Source: Phoronis australis
Lineage: Eukaryota; Phoronida; Phoronidae
Assembly (NCBI GenBank): GCA_002633005.1
Contig: NMRA01000183.1
Coordinates: 217,640 to 280,105, forward strand
Direction of reading: 5' to 3'
Length of the DNA: 62,466 nt
The notes beneath the pieces are model-generated. The model saw only the letters and a program-made list of their open reading frames with translations. It had not been told where the DNA came from and did not search any database. Both the position numbers and the translations under genes were made by a program. The stretch's first letter is position 1. Every line of letters starts with the position of its first letter. Shown piece after piece: positions 24,490-37,080 of the stretch.

Positions 24490-24985
24490 TTCCAGCAGCT
24501 TCGTCCCCAAACCTCCAGACAGCGTTGATCGGTTTAGCCATTTGAGGCTTGGTTATGGGAATTACTTTCTGCGCAATGATTGGCCGTTGCCTTGACGTCA
24601 TTAAAACAAGGGCAGATTTTAATTATTTTCAGAGGCGTTGTTGCTTCCATTTATGAAGAAGAACGCATTATTTGAAAGAACGCTTGTTGGCATACTTATT
24701 TTCAATTCTTGTTATTAACGGTATCATAGAAATCAATCTGTTTTCGAATCAAAGTACACCATTTTTGCAATAATTTTGACCCAAATTGTTGAAATAAACC
24801 ATTTTAATATTATTTTGCAGAGAATTTCAAAGTTGTTAAAACTTTATATTACTCGTGATATTTCGGGGATTTCCGTAAAACCGTGTCAGAATTCTGAAAC
24901 ATTTCATTTCCCATAACCAAGCCTCAAATGGCTAAACCGATCACTGACCGCCATCTTGAGTCTTGGCGACGAGGCTGAGATTTCC
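24490..24985. mobile_element. Inverted-repeat element, ~500 bp
   Basis: Arms of about 70-80 bp (24490-24560 and 24905-24985) are inverted copies sharing the block GATCGGTTTAGCCATTTGAG plus GCTTGGTTATGGGAA. The AT-rich interior has no open frame. This has the shape of a MITE or fold-back element. I could not define a target-site duplication. Confidence 0.75.
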
Positions 24986-25239
24986 AGATATACGCAGAAA
25001 GAATCAAAAAGAACAATATGCGCTCTTGCGTGGCAGAGAACACATGGGTCTGAGCTACACCTGACAGTCGAGATATTGCTAGGCGGCCGTTCACGATTCG
25101 TTTGTCCAAATCATCGCGGCTTTTAAAGACGGCTATAGGCAATATTTCAGCCAAAGTTAAAGATTCGAAACTTAGGTTATGTAGGGCTTTACCGACAAGT
25201 CTGTGCATATTTAGCTAAAAAACCACAAGAAAAAACTGT

Positions 25240-25360
25240 AGAATTTAACGCGGCAAAAGTATATATTTTCTGAAGGTAGAGAATTTGCAAAAGTCGATTT
25301 TTTACTTTTTTGCCAATCTGGCATTACATGGGTCACGTGGCCTTTTAAGGTAAGATTTAT
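25240..25360 (+). repeat. Dispersed repeat, copy 1
   Basis: Similar in inverted orientation to about 46420-46515: shared TATTTTCTGAA, TTGCAAAA, TTTTTTGCCAA-like and GGGTCACGTG blocks. It is a diverged interspersed repeat of unknown class. Confidence 0.45.
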
Positions 25361-26594
25361 CGAAAATAAACGTAAATCAATTGCAAAGTACTGGTAACAA
25401 CAAAGTGACCAAATTCTGTTTAATATAGATGTTTTCAATAAAATATCAAAAACGCTGCTACAGTTAATCGAAATTATTTTTTCGTCTTTCATTTTACAAA
25501 TATCATAAAAGTTTAATCATTTGATAACCCTTCATGCAAAAGTAGAAGTTTTTAAAATGAGTTTCTAATAGCGTTTTGAAGGACACTGCATAAATTGTGC
25601 TGTCTGACACTTGTATATCAATCCCATGATTCGGAGATACAATGGTCCAAATTTGCCAAATTTTACCATTTTGAGGGTCTACATAATCTTAATGTTTTTT
25701 AAGACAAGATGAAAATGTGCGAGTCAATTTTCATGCAGTAAAATTACGAAGGTCGGGAGCTAAAAATGAAATAAAACACGGAATTTGATATTTAGTTTTG
25801 TTAATGGGTAATAGATCCAAGAATAGGAAACGAGATGTATGGAACCTCCGAGAGTACATGTATATTAGGCGCATATATTAGGCGCACCATCTTGCACCTT
25901 TGCGCCTGATTCCTGCTGCGAGTTACACATCACGGAGACCTGCCGGTGGACCGCCTTGCAGATCCGTCATCAACGGCGGTTTTTTATTTTGTTTTCATTC
26001 AGTTTGTTTTTGTCTGTTTCAAGTGAAAGAGAACCGCGAATCGAATAAAAATGGCGAAAACACAACAACGGGACAGTGAACCTGTCACGTAACTTATCTC
26101 AAAGTATTAGGGTGGCTCGGGATACCACGTGACATCTGCCAATCAGACCGGTAACAACGAGAATACAGAGTGCCTCTGGATAACGCTTGAAAACAGCACT
26201 TTGTGAAAGATTAAGCAAATTCATTGTTGTACAATTTCTATTTTGATAAAAAATAAATCAAATACACTCAAATTTAAATAATCCAACGGACCTTTACGCT
26301 AGAAAGGAATTTTTGGAGATCAACCCCAGTGCGGAATGGAACCTGGAACCCCCGCGGTGGCACGTTAACGCTCTGCTGTCGACGTTCACCCTCACTTTAT
26401 AAGTGACTCATTACTTTACTTTAGCGTATTTAGCTGGTAAATCCATCGGCCTTGGGTCCAACGAATATCTGGTAGACAACGGCAACAACTGGCGATTTGT
26501 AACACAATCCGAAAGACAAAAGACAATCTGTTGCAGTATAGCTGTGATCAAAGCTGTCAACTACAAGCACAAGACAATCTGTTGTAGTATACAT
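25361..26594. other. No recognised gene
   Basis: AT-rich. A small tandem TATTAGGCGCA pair occurs near 25862-25885, and a GC hairpin followed by a T run near 25940-25988 has no evident role. Confidence 0.4.
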
Positions 26595-26850
26595 AGCACC
26601 CAGCCTTTAATATCGGGAGGGCTCCAAATTTCTGACGATGTGGACTGTTTGCTGACAAATAAGTGGCAGGACAAAAAAAAAAGAAATAAAAACGGACACC
26701 TTCAGGACTGTAAACTGTACGTCTGCGTGGATTAGAAGACTTTTGTCTCGGTTTCTCAGACTTACTGTTTCTATGAGGCGCACCTTTTTGTCCACTTCGC
26801 AAAATGGGGGGGGGGGGCTCATTCGAGACGTTAACGCCGAAAAGTCGTGT
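26595..26850 (+). mobile_element. Family M1 element, diverged copy
   Basis: It has the same order of blocks as 23085-23345: ACCCAGCCTTTAATAT, GGACTGTTTGCTGACAAA, an A run, CTTTTGTCTCGGTTTCTCAGAC, GGCGCACCTTTTTGTCCAC, then TTCGCAAAATGGGGGG. More diverged than the other copies and missing a clear right terminus. Just upstream, AGACAATCTGTTG(C/T)AGTATA occurs twice (near 26522 and 26574). Confidence 0.55.
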
Positions 26851-29800
26851 CCGAATATTTGTCTACGCACACCGATTAGCCACATACAACACTCGCAATA
26901 TGAGAACCAGTAGGTTTATATTCTTCACTGAAGAATGGACACCGAACTGGTTCTCAACACAAAGTAACTGTTGACTTAGGACACTAAACGCTATACATCC
27001 TCTACTAACTTGTGCCTTACAGAATAGAGTTGATTTCTTGACTTGAGAAGAACTGACATCTCATTGTTGTTTGAGATCAGTCTCATTACTTTGGCTTGTC
27101 ACGGCGTGTTATTTAATGCACAATGCGTGGTCTCAAGCAGTACCAAACTGTTAGCTCTTCTATAGATGAACCCATTCGCCATCTGAGTGAGAAACAATTT
27201 GAGAGCAGTTTTGTGGAGAGTGGTCTAAATCGCTTTTTATTGCACAAATCATTTAATAAGTAACTACCCACAGGCCTGCACATTGTTGTCTGGGTTTGAA
27301 AATGTGAATCAGAGAATGAAAAACAGCCAGAAAATTGCTTCACCCGCCCCCTGGTGAACAATGAGAAAACAAATCCAACCAAGTTTTCTCACATGACCTG
27401 GAATGTGTTACGACACGACTGCTTAAAAATCCATACGCCTTACATTTTATCGTCTGCGAAACACTAATACCAACAACCAAAGGCGCTCCAACCAAACAAT
27501 GCCGAATTTCCGTGAAGGACGTACACAGAACTTTGTAAAAGAACCCGTCTTCGGCCGCAAATTCCGTACCCACGTTCATTTAAACGGAGACGAACTCAAG
27601 AAACACGGTGACATTGTCTAGCTGCAACGTCTCAAAACTCATACGCGCTGAAGCCCGGATGACTTGTTATTTACAAACTTTTACAACTTGAAAGTCTATG
27701 TATTAGATTCTAATTTGAATATTTGTTACGGAAGCTGAATGCAGTTCACAATTGTTAACAAAACTGATAACAAAAAGTAACTGAGTTTACAGTGCGGGCG
27801 TGTGTTTTTAAAAAAATGCGTCATTTGGTTGAAAGTTTTAGACATGTCTATTTTTTTGGTAAAGATATCGTTTTTTCAGTTCATGGCAAGCCTCGGGATT
27901 TTGACAAAATTTCCAAAAGGTTCTGCCCATGTCACAAACCTGAGACTCGTGTAGGATTCTCTATATCTGCACAGTGTTTGATGCATGACCAAAATGTTTT
28001 GCACGTTTAGGTACTAACAGATAAAACTGCCGGTGAAAGTACAACTGCAATAAAAATTTTGAAATTGTACATTCGTACACTCTTTTAACATCCCCAAAAG
28101 TAATCAAAAGGTGTCCCATATCCTACATGAATACGATTAGCATTTATCGTGTATGTTGATAACAGACCTTCTTTCAACCAAGTCTAATTGAACGCCAAAC
28201 TTTTTTTCGCACTTTTTAAGTTTCAGCAATAGCTTCTCGTATTGCCGCGCCATACACTGGACGTTTAGTCCCGATGTCTAATTCGAACAGGGGACGCCCA
28301 GCACTGAAATATAACACCAAAAGGGGACAACTTTTTAAAACAATCACGGGCGTTTATTCCCTTTACTTGGACCTTCCTTGGTCATCTAAGGAGTGACTAA
28401 AATGCTAAGAAAGACAACAGAGCCCACTAGGAAGAAACTGTGTATGGTGTTAAAACAGTTAATTGAAACAGTTGCTGAAGTTTTTTACCACTATGTCTGC
28501 AAAATAATTTATCACCTATTGTCAGTGCAGTAATATTACACCTATTGTCAGTGCAGTAATATTACATTTTTTCTGCAATTAATGAACTAGGACTTGTCCA
28601 CAAGCATTGCTCAGTTGTACAAGCAGCGTTATATTACCGATAGAGGGCCAGCCAGGGGAACCAGTTACAATTGAAAGAGTATTCTTCTCCACGTTGATTT
28701 TGGCATTACTTGTCTTTATGATGAGCACAGCAGTTTGACTGTTCAAACATTAGTCTCATCTGCCATAATAGTTTTGACGTATGGTGATAATTCGGTTTGT
28801 AATGACTAGTGTCGTGTCTCGTGTTGAAACACATTCATAATTGACTGTATACAGCGCTCGAAGGGATAGCGCCGAGCTCAAGTGTGGTATGAATAGAGGA
28901 AACTGAGCCAAACATATAATCGATATCCGTGCTTTATACTCAGTCTCATTCACATTACACCAACTCGTAGATAGGATGGTGGCCAGTAACTAATGGTAAC
29001 GAAGATCCCATTTTTTGAAAAGCCATCTTTGGTCATAAAATATGTATTTTCTGTTCCACACAAATGGTAAATGTATGCCGACGTGCACTTAACTACCACA
29101 GGTGGCACCAGGTGGTCCATGGACAATGTGCACTAATTTATGGGACGTCATGGACTAAAGCTAAACTAGTATGACAACTCAGCTCACGTCTTCGAGGTAG
29201 TGCAACTGCGCCGGATCTACTTGACGGTCCTGTGATCGTGTGGACAACAAACTGAGGCCTTGTGCAATTGAGTTTGTCCGAATGATGAATCACTCTTTTT
29301 TCTCGTCATTTAACAGCTTGCATCTATTTTTTTTCGTTTCGTTTCCGTTATAGTAAATGAAACAAAGTAATAAAAAATTCCAAGCAAATATCGCAAAGCG
29401 TTGTGGTTTGAACTACCGCCATTTTGGACTAGCTAATTTTAAACGCATTAGAATGACATGCACAAAGTAATTTGCGCTGTGCTCCATTTCCTTGACTCCA
29501 CTTGCGTGATTGTGGTCTGTACTGATTGGACGCAAGTTGCCAGAGGCGCAACCTGCGATAGTGTAACTGCCTGTTAACACTTGTTTTACTAACGCGCCTA
29601 ATATTCAGCTTTGCGTTTCGAAACTTACACATCGTCATAAAGTTGAATACATTTATAGTTAAACATTCAAATTATCTCACTCGTAAGTATTGTTTTTACA
29701 GGGCATACCAAAATTCATAATATACATTGTATTCCCTCTTATTTAAACAATTCTGCCTGACCATACTCATGATTCATGCTCCAGCGAACCGTATACTGCC

Positions 29801-30165
29801 ATTTGGAAACGTTTTACTATGCACTAGGCGTCATCGCTTAGTAAGACGTGTGCGCGAAGGAACCCTCAAGCTTACAAACACTTATTCGAATGCGTAAATA
29901 TTGTTTTACTCAGACGTATGAGGGCAAATTTAATTATTGAATGCATAATCCGATAATATGTCTGGCAGTCTGTTCTAGGCTAACATTGGTGTGTCAAAAA
30001 TCAAGACAAAATCAGCAAAGACACATTGATTTTAAAATGTGGACCTAATGGGTTTCTTATATGAGACCGTTGCTGACAAAGAAAGCTTTATAACAGTGAG
30101 TAACGACTGCGAGTAAGAATAACAGTTATAGTATCAACCATGACGACAGTGAGATTGACAAAGGC
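26851..30165. other. No recognised gene; one short tandem duplication
   Basis: No convincing exon. A perfect tandem duplication of about 27 bp (CACCTATTGTCAGTGCAG unit) lies near 28511-28565. The minus-strand frame at 27340-27579 starts at ATG but has no recognisable domain. Confidence 0.4.
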
Positions 30166-30606
30166 ATGATGATGATGATGATGTTGATGATGGTGATGAT
30201 GATGATGGTGGTGATGATGGTGGTAGTGATCATGATGATGATGACGGTGATGATGGTGGTGGTGATGATGATGATGATGATGGAGAAGAGGAGGATGGTG
30301 GTGGTAATGATGGTGGTTGTAATGATGATCCTGATGGTGGTGGTGGTGGTGATGATGACGATAGTGATGGTGATGATGATGATGATGATAGCGATGACGA
30401 TGATGATGGTGATGATATTGATGGTGACGATGATTGAGTGGATGATGATGATGCTGGTGATGATGATTAGGATGACGATGACGATGATGATGGTGATGAT
30501 GATGATGAGGGTGATGATGGTGATGGTGATGATGATGGTGATGGTGATGATGATGGTGATGGTAATAATGTTGGTGATGATGATGATGGCGACGACGATG
30601 ATTATG
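30166..30606. repeat. Long ATG/GAT trinucleotide microsatellite
   Basis: About 440 bp of imperfect (GAT)n with GGT, GTA and GAC interruptions. It leaves open frames on both strands, of poly-Met/Val on one side and poly-Ile/Thr on the other, which are products of the repeat and not genes. Confidence 0.97.
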
Positions 30607-33600
30607 AGCATGAAAATTATATTAGCAACAAAACAGAGCGATAACAAGAACAACAGCGACAGTACACAACATAATTAGGTTTACAATAAAGTTGTACAGA
30701 ATATGCGTTAAAATAACAGGTTATTCATTATAGTGACTCTGACATATTGGATCACTTGCTATATTTTTAACTAAGAAATATGTTTGCGTCATTGTTAGAT
30801 TATGTTTGTGTTAATATCCTACTTCTTGACACGTGAAATAAAAGGATTGTCTGTTCATCTTGAACATTCTTTGTGGAGTCAATTTGAACTTCAATGGAAT
30901 TGTTTCTTGTGTTCGACTGTTCTGCCGTTCTCAATCTATCTACAAAAAACGTTTCCTCGTCAGAACCTTAAGAAACCGTAAGATTTTACTCGAGTTTTAA
31001 ATACGCTGAGAAGCTGGTCTGGCTTACGTATGTTGCCGTACATAACACCTGACAATACAGTACATGTACATCCATAGAGAGATCTCACAATCTCCGTGGT
31101 CACAATATCAATTAGTCTGTTAAATATCAGTGACCCTTTGTCTGTCTGCTAATACTTAATGACCAAGTATATATGACCATTATCAGAAATTAAAAGGATT
31201 AACTGATTACTACCTCCAAATGGACATCAGTATCCTTTCAATAGACAACGACGATCTTTCCTTAAAACGGTGGTATCAGTTGAATCCGCTTAAACAACGA
31301 ACATCGGCGGATATTTGGATTATCGGCTCTTGAGCAATTTTCTTCATACAGTTTTGGAGACAAGCCCTCACTCCTGAACCTGCCTGATTTAAAGAATTTG
31401 CAATTACGCTAAATATTACTAATGAGTGTTAAGTCTTTGATGTTAGAATGATGTGTAGTATGGAAATCTATTGTGAGGCAAAGTTTTCGTCACTTACGAT
31501 ATGAGATGTAGCCTACCTAATTATGAGCTGTATTGATTTCCTAAATATTCAATAGTATGAGGTTTAACAGAAACGATTGGATATTTTAACGTTATATACA
31601 TGTAAGATTGCATCAACAAAATATCTACAAAGCTATCCAATTTCAAGTCAGTAAAAGTACATATTTTCTGAATGTGATCTGTTTGACAATATGCCATTAC
31701 TTCGGTCCCCCCGTGATCGCGTGTCTTTGCCTTTCGTAAGTTTTAACAAAAAGAAAAGTTACATTGATAGCAAAATAACGGTATCTATAACGTTGCCAAA
31801 TTATACTTGATACAAACGTTCAAGATGAAAACCAAATAACGCTGTTTAAGTTTTCTAAATTATAATTTCGTTTTAGCTCCATGCTGCTTTAGATTTTTGC
31901 GAAAATCACATGACCCAATGACATGTGAATGATCTTTATAAAAAAGTGAAGGATTTTAAAATCATTTAGAAGCGTTCAGGAGATCCGTGCATAAAACCTA
32001 GTATTTATAAAAACTCTTGTGAATCCAATCACCCATTTCTGAGATATGATGTCCCGAAATTTTTTCAAAGGTCCTACATAAATCAAACGCGAACTGGAGT
32101 TTCTTTTTCAAAAAACAAAACTACTGAAAATGGACCAGGTAGCTTTTGTGTGTGCTTAATTTTTTGATGTTGTTACAGAATTCTTGTTTTTATCACAAAT
32201 ATAATGACTATATGTTCAATAGACTAGACAAGTTGATATGGCTTCGCTAAATCTCCACATCTCAGTTGAGATGCATGCCGTGCGTTGCACATCTCTTACA
32301 TGTCTTGGGTGCTCAAAGGTTACTCGGTACAGTCCCAAAGTTTGCATAGGCTGTTATTGAGGCTGAAAATAAATACATATACAATTAGAGCGAGCTATTC
32401 ATCTTAAAACTTAATGTACCCTTGACGAGTCAAAATAAATTCCTCATCGTTTGTTAGGAATTACTGCTAACGGACGTTATGATAGCAGTTAGCAATAATC
32501 GCAAAATCATTATTAACTCGAGAGTCTGGCGCATTGAAAATCGTTTAGTATTTCCAAATACCATCACACTCGCATTCACAGATGAAGACTCTTGAAATAA
32601 CTAAGGCGTTTAAACAAAAAAACTAAAACGTCCCACCGCACTCCCTCTTGTACACCGCCATTATACTGGCGCGTCAAATCTCCGTGCCTTTACGAGCTAC
32701 ATAATTGTTGAAATGTAAACTAACGAAACGGTAGCAATTGATCATTATGAGTGGCACTTGTGGAAGCGATTTATTCTAATACGTGATCTTAAAAATAAAT
32801 TCCAATTGTCCTCAATGTTTGTGTTTGTATTTACTCTCTATAGAAAGGAAATTTAGTCGTAGCCTGTCAAATCTAAAGCGGGTATAACCAGTGCATCGAG
32901 TCTCTGTAAATACATTAGAATAACTTTTATTTATTAAAGTGGCCTTGCGCGACAGTTGTCAGCTCACTTTGACAATTGGTGAACTTGAAACATGTCGTGT
33001 CAAACCCTGCTTAAGAAGCCCTTGTGAGCGATATGGCCGGGGTCAGTCCGTCCCTTTTACGAAATTAAGGTGCACGAGTGGCGATGTTGCGTGACCCTGT
33101 GAGATTTGTTTCACACCCAAAGTCACTAGAACTTAAAGGAGAGATGGGACTATCCCAATTCAACCCCTTGTACGCCAATGAATTGTTTTGGCCAACACAA
33201 ACTGCAGTGTCATTTTTCAAAGATAAACTTGTTTAAATCATTGCAGAGGCCTCCGATTTCAATCAAACAGTAGTATTACGTAAAAGTAGATTCCAACGTC
33301 CCTGGACGTGGTTTTGTGAACCATACAACAGTCATATTCGGAAAGAAGTTATTTTTTCTCTCAAAAGATTATTACGGGACATGGGAGGGGGGGGGGGNCT
33401 GCCACGTACTGTGACATTAGGTGCGCGACAAAATGCTCCTAATAACATCCCATCCCAACATCAATACCCAATGGATCAAAATTATCACCAACGTCGACTG
33501 GCAATCATTACGTACTTCACCATTCTTGAACGTCATCACCGGTCCCGCGATAGTTAACGACTTCATACATCTATGGGCATGAGCTGACTCAAACAAACCA

Positions 33601-34617
33601 GGCACTCGGAATAATAAAAAATCATAAGCACAAGGAATATCTGAACCTGCGCCCCCTCGAAAGTGCGCCCTCGGGCTGTTTTTCGAAAACGTTCCGAAAA
33701 ATTGACAACTTTTGCAAAATTTCTTCCTTCTTTTGCTAAGCCAGCTTCATCCCAGATTCCTAAAATGCGCTCACCCACTGGTCAAAATACAGAGCAAAAT
33801 TGCTCAGGAACTTATTTTGCGCTTGAGGCTTGCGGATGGGCTCACTATTTATTACAGCTAAGGTTGGCATTGTGTGGAGATTCGATCACTCTACACATTC
33901 TTATGCCTGTGGCAACGGATACCCGCATAAAGAATGTATCATGTGGTATACTTGAATGATTTGTTAAACATACGCAAGCGTAGGGTTCGTGAAACAAGTC
34001 ATCCAAGATAAACGATCTTTTAGAAAAGCACTACTCCCCGGCAGTTGACCTGGAGCTTTCCATTACAGTTTCATTACAATATACAAATATATTTAAGCGT
34101 CCTTGGCGTTTTTGGCAGTAATTTTCCCAAAATTTCGTTACACTGTTCAGCCATGGTACAGGTACCGACGTTCCCAGCACAACAAAGCAGTACTTAACCC
34201 AAGAAAACAAAAAGAGAATGCATGATTCTGTATACTATGAAAACGTTCCATTGTCGTATGGTTGGCAGAGGGCGCCACTTCCCAAAGTTTCGTTTAGGAT
34301 TTTCGCCGTGAGATTCGGAGACTGCATTTGTGGACGTTATTCAAACACAAAATAAATTCAAGTTGGATTTCTGATCAGCCAAAAATAAAATAATTTTATG
34401 GTATTTTGAAACTCAATGAACTTGCTCCATCTTTGAGTCGCAAGTCTTTATCCTGTTACGATTCTGTATTTGCGCTTTTCGCAGATGGCCTGTCAGTTGT
34501 ACCCTATGCACCAGCACCATCTTTTGAGGATCAGCAAAGAGCTTGTGTGGCACAGGGATCGTGCCAATGGGTCAGGCTCGAGTGTCGGGAGATATTAAAC
34601 ATCATTTTCTCTTTAAA

Positions 34618-34619
<2 letters not shown>
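30607..34619. other. No recognised gene
   Basis: AT-rich DNA with only short random frames. There is a G run with an N at about 33388-33398. The frame at 34406-34753 is open only because it runs into the CTG repeat. Confidence 0.4.

Positions 34620-34690
<71 letters not shown>
34620..34690. repeat. (CTG)n microsatellite, ~24 units
   Basis: A pure CTG run of about 71 bp, followed by interrupted units (GTTGTTGCTACTGCTGGTGC). Its purity suggests high instability and polymorphism. No coding context is evident on either strand. Confidence 0.97.
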
Positions 34691-34694
<4 letters not shown>

Positions 34695-35236
34695 TTGCTA
34701 CTGCTGGTGCTGCTGCTAGAAATAGTTGTTCTAACTGTAGTAGTTTTAATTAACTGTTTAATGGTGCTGGTCAAAACACTCTCCGGCACACTGAGAACGT
34801 CATTAGCGGCGTGAGATTCCCGAAATCCTCGGAACGTTTGCACTAACTTAAGTTTCTTAGCACGACCTGAGTGACCTCACACTCGTGTCCCAATTTCTTC
34901 TTATTGTAATTGCAGTGTCGTCGTAAATGTTTCGATTCCGTGGAGCGCAACTGCAGTTCGTGCATGACAATTTTGTGTCCAAACAGTTTTAACTTGCTGT
35001 AATTCCATGGTCGTGTACCTCACGATATTTTCTCAGATTTTTGTACCTCCAGACAAACGGAGACAAAACTGAAAATGATCGAGAGACAACTCTGTAGTTT
35101 GAGAGAAACTTTTTCGTACTAATTTTAAAAATGGCAAAAATTCAAATGTTGTTAGATGAGCATTACCTTGCCTGTGGTGTTTAAGAATAGGGGTGGAATC
35201 TATGATAGTAAAGCGCAAGGTGAAAAATCCTAATAA

Positions 35237-35242
35237 TTTATT
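35237..35242 (-). promoter_or_regulatory. Poly(A) signal AATAAA for the 35301-36356 gene
   Basis: AATAAA on the minus strand about 60 bases after the stop codon, in AT-rich DNA. It fits 3' end formation of the intronless gene upstream. Confidence 0.45.
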
Positions 35243-35300
35243 TACAGTATTTATAACGTGTGTCCACTTACGGTCCACCGTGTGTAGGCACAAGGAACAA

Positions 35301-36356
35301 CTACAAATCAAAGTCAAAATCGATATCCAGCTCTGACAGAGAGAAGTCATCTAATTCTCGGGGGCAGCAGGTACAAGACGAGAAGACGCGTTTAATTTTG
35401 TCCTTCCCGAGCTTAAATTTGAGTTTAATATTCCTAAGACGTTTCATAATTTTCTTTTTCCTCTCACTTTCCGCTTTTTCTTCCCTTTTGGGTGCACAAT
35501 CAATATTCACCCTTAGCGTTTCTAATCCATCACAATCTCCTAATGGTTTAATACCGTACGAGCCTTGATTTTTTCGCCGAGCGTATTTCACCGGTTTCAC
35601 TTTGCGTTCGGGACTTGGCGGCGGCTCGTGTAAGGTTGCCACGACCACGCGGCTGTTAGCGCCCCTTGGAGGTACAGGCTCTTCGTCACTGTCACTTATG
35701 TACCCCGAACATGCCTTGCAACTGCAGTCACAAGCGACTTCCCAATATCCTTGAGTCACTTTTTTCGGCGCAAGCTGCTTTCGATTAAAGATTGGTGGAA
35801 TGTAAAATTCGTCGTTGCCGGTTGGGCTCTTTGCATTTGCAGATTTTTCTCTTTCGTCGTCGTCAGAAAAGCCAAATTCCGAACTCGTCTCCTCAGACAG
35901 AGAAAGACTGTCCAGAGTAACATGCGACGCTGGCGTCAGGGATTTGTTGACAACGAAAATATCACTTCTGGACCCGGAACTCTGGAGAGAATCAGTTGAC
36001 CCTACAAGCTCACAAGATGATTCCAATTGCGAGATGTCGCCATTGGGACCTCCGTCGATGACATGGTTTAATGAAGCTGTAGATTTACTCTGTCTCCGAG
36101 GAGAAGAAGAAGTCGAATTTTTCCGTTCGCCAGCTAATGGTGCTGAGCTTGGTAGTGAATTTTGATGTCGCTCAAGCAACTTTGATCTTTTAAACGAATT
36201 CAGCTCTAACACAAAAACTTGAATAATTACCCACGACAACGCGGCAACAGCCAGTCTGAAAAGGCCTAAAGAGGCATGCATGTTTACATGAATAATACCA
36301 TGAAAGAAAACATGGTAAAGAAGCAGTATGATTTCATCTCTAGTTTCGCTCGCCAT
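35301..36356 (-). CDS. Putative membrane-anchored, Ser-rich protein, unknown family (351 aa)
   Basis: A complete intronless frame begins at ATG 36356 in good context (AAAATGG). Two hydrophobic stretches lie at the N-terminus: about residues 9-22 (IILLLYHVFFHGII) and 28-48 (SLGLFRLAVAALSWVIIQVFV), so the protein may sit in a membrane with a long cytosolic tail. Residues 55-190 are Ser/Thr-rich and acidic, probably disordered. A Cys cluster CDCSCKACSGY lies near 208-218, followed by an acidic SDSDEEP patch. A strongly basic stretch KKKIMKRLRNIKLKFKLGK is near 299-317, then a second Cys group (SSCTCC), and an acidic end (ELDIDFDFDL). Length, codon regularity and lack of stops make it a real gene. 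I do not recognise the family. It is isolated, with the nearest recognised gene more than 7 kb away. Confidence 0.75.
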   Translation of the reverse strand: MASETRDEIILLLYHVFFHGIIHVNMHASLGLFRLAVAALSWVIIQVFVLELNSFKRSKLLERHQNSLPSSAPLAGERKNSTSSSPRRQSKSTASLNHVIDGGPNGDISQLESSCELVGSTDSLQSSGSRSDIFVVNKSLTPASHVTLDSLSLSEETSSEFGFSDDDEREKSANAKSPTGNDEFYIPPIFNRKQLAPKKVTQGYWEVACDCSCKACSGYISDSDEEPVPPRGANSRVVVATLHEPPPSPERKVKPVKYARRKNQGSYGIKPLGDCDGLETLRVNIDCAPKREEKAESERKKKIMKRLRNIKLKFKLGKDKIKRVFSSCTCCPRELDDFSLSELDIDFDFDL

Positions 36357-36510
36357 TTTAAATATTACAGTGTGTGAATACTGTCGTCAACGACTATGTG
36401 GCGTAAACAAAGCGGTGACGTAAACACAATGTATGATGTAAAAGAAAATTGTTACATTGTTTACATTTGCGTCATTATAGAAAGTTGAGAAATGATATCA
36501 ACGAATGAAC

Positions 36511-36735
36511 CTGGGGCCTTTGCCAAGAAACTGACTTAAGTTAATTTTTGACTTAAGATTTGTCTTAACTGCCAAACTTTGAAACTTCCACATTCGGCAA
36601 GTTAATCACATGTAAGACAAAATTTATACTCAAGATCTCATTATTGAATTGGTTTTGAGACAAATTTAACTTTTATTTTAATTCACTAAAATTTACAATT
36701 TGTCTTAGCTAAGTCAGTTTTGTTAGAACGGGGCC
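36511..36735. mobile_element. Small inverted-repeat element (~225 bp MITE)
   Basis: The ends are inverted: GGGGCCTTTGCCAAGAAACT and GACTTAAG on the left, against reversed right end GGGGCCCCGTTCTAACAAAA and CTGACTTAGC. Inside are repeated GACTTAAG and TAAGACAAA motifs, also in both orientations. Elements starting GGGCC with CTTAAG-type subterminal motifs are common MITEs in animal genomes. No coding capacity. Confidence 0.65.
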
Positions 36736-36894
36736 CTGAACTATAGGCCGTATTCTTTCTTTCAATTTTACAATTTCAGAACACAAAATAGCTAAGCAAC
36801 ATTTCCTAAATTTCAGTCCCTGATGGCTCGTTCGAGTTCGGGTGCGAATTGCTGACTAGTACATGCGCGCAACTGGAGGTGCTCGGGGGGTGAA

Positions 36895-37075
36895 TAATCA
36901 AGGCATAGGCCCTGAACAAACCTCTTTTCCGTTTTTTTTAGTCAACAGATCCGCAAATTCAAAAATTCGAGACCCCTGCATCCCCACATTTTAGGCTGGG
37001 TGCGCGCATCTGCCGAAATTCTGGTTATTCCTGTGCCCTGCCCCCCTAACTCAAAATCCTGGATCCGCCCGTGAA
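36895..37075 (-). mobile_element. Family M1 element, truncated
   Basis: It ends in AATCCTGGATCCGCCC, the same terminus as 39405 (ATTCTGGATCCGCCCCTG), and contains TTTTAGGCTGGGTGCGCGCA. The other end is missing. Confidence 0.55.
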
Positions 37076-37080
37076 TCTTC

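Noticed and set aside
25940-25990. Bacterial-type terminator (GC hairpin plus T run)
   Set aside because: The window is eukaryotic, and there is no gene upstream for it to terminate.
30126-30678. Long open frames on both strands (poly-Ile/Thr and poly-Met/Val)
   Set aside because: They consist of translated ATG/GAT microsatellite.
34406-34843. Frames with poly-Ala or poly-Ser runs
   Set aside because: Caused by the CTG repeat; the flanking residues match nothing and have no start or splice context.
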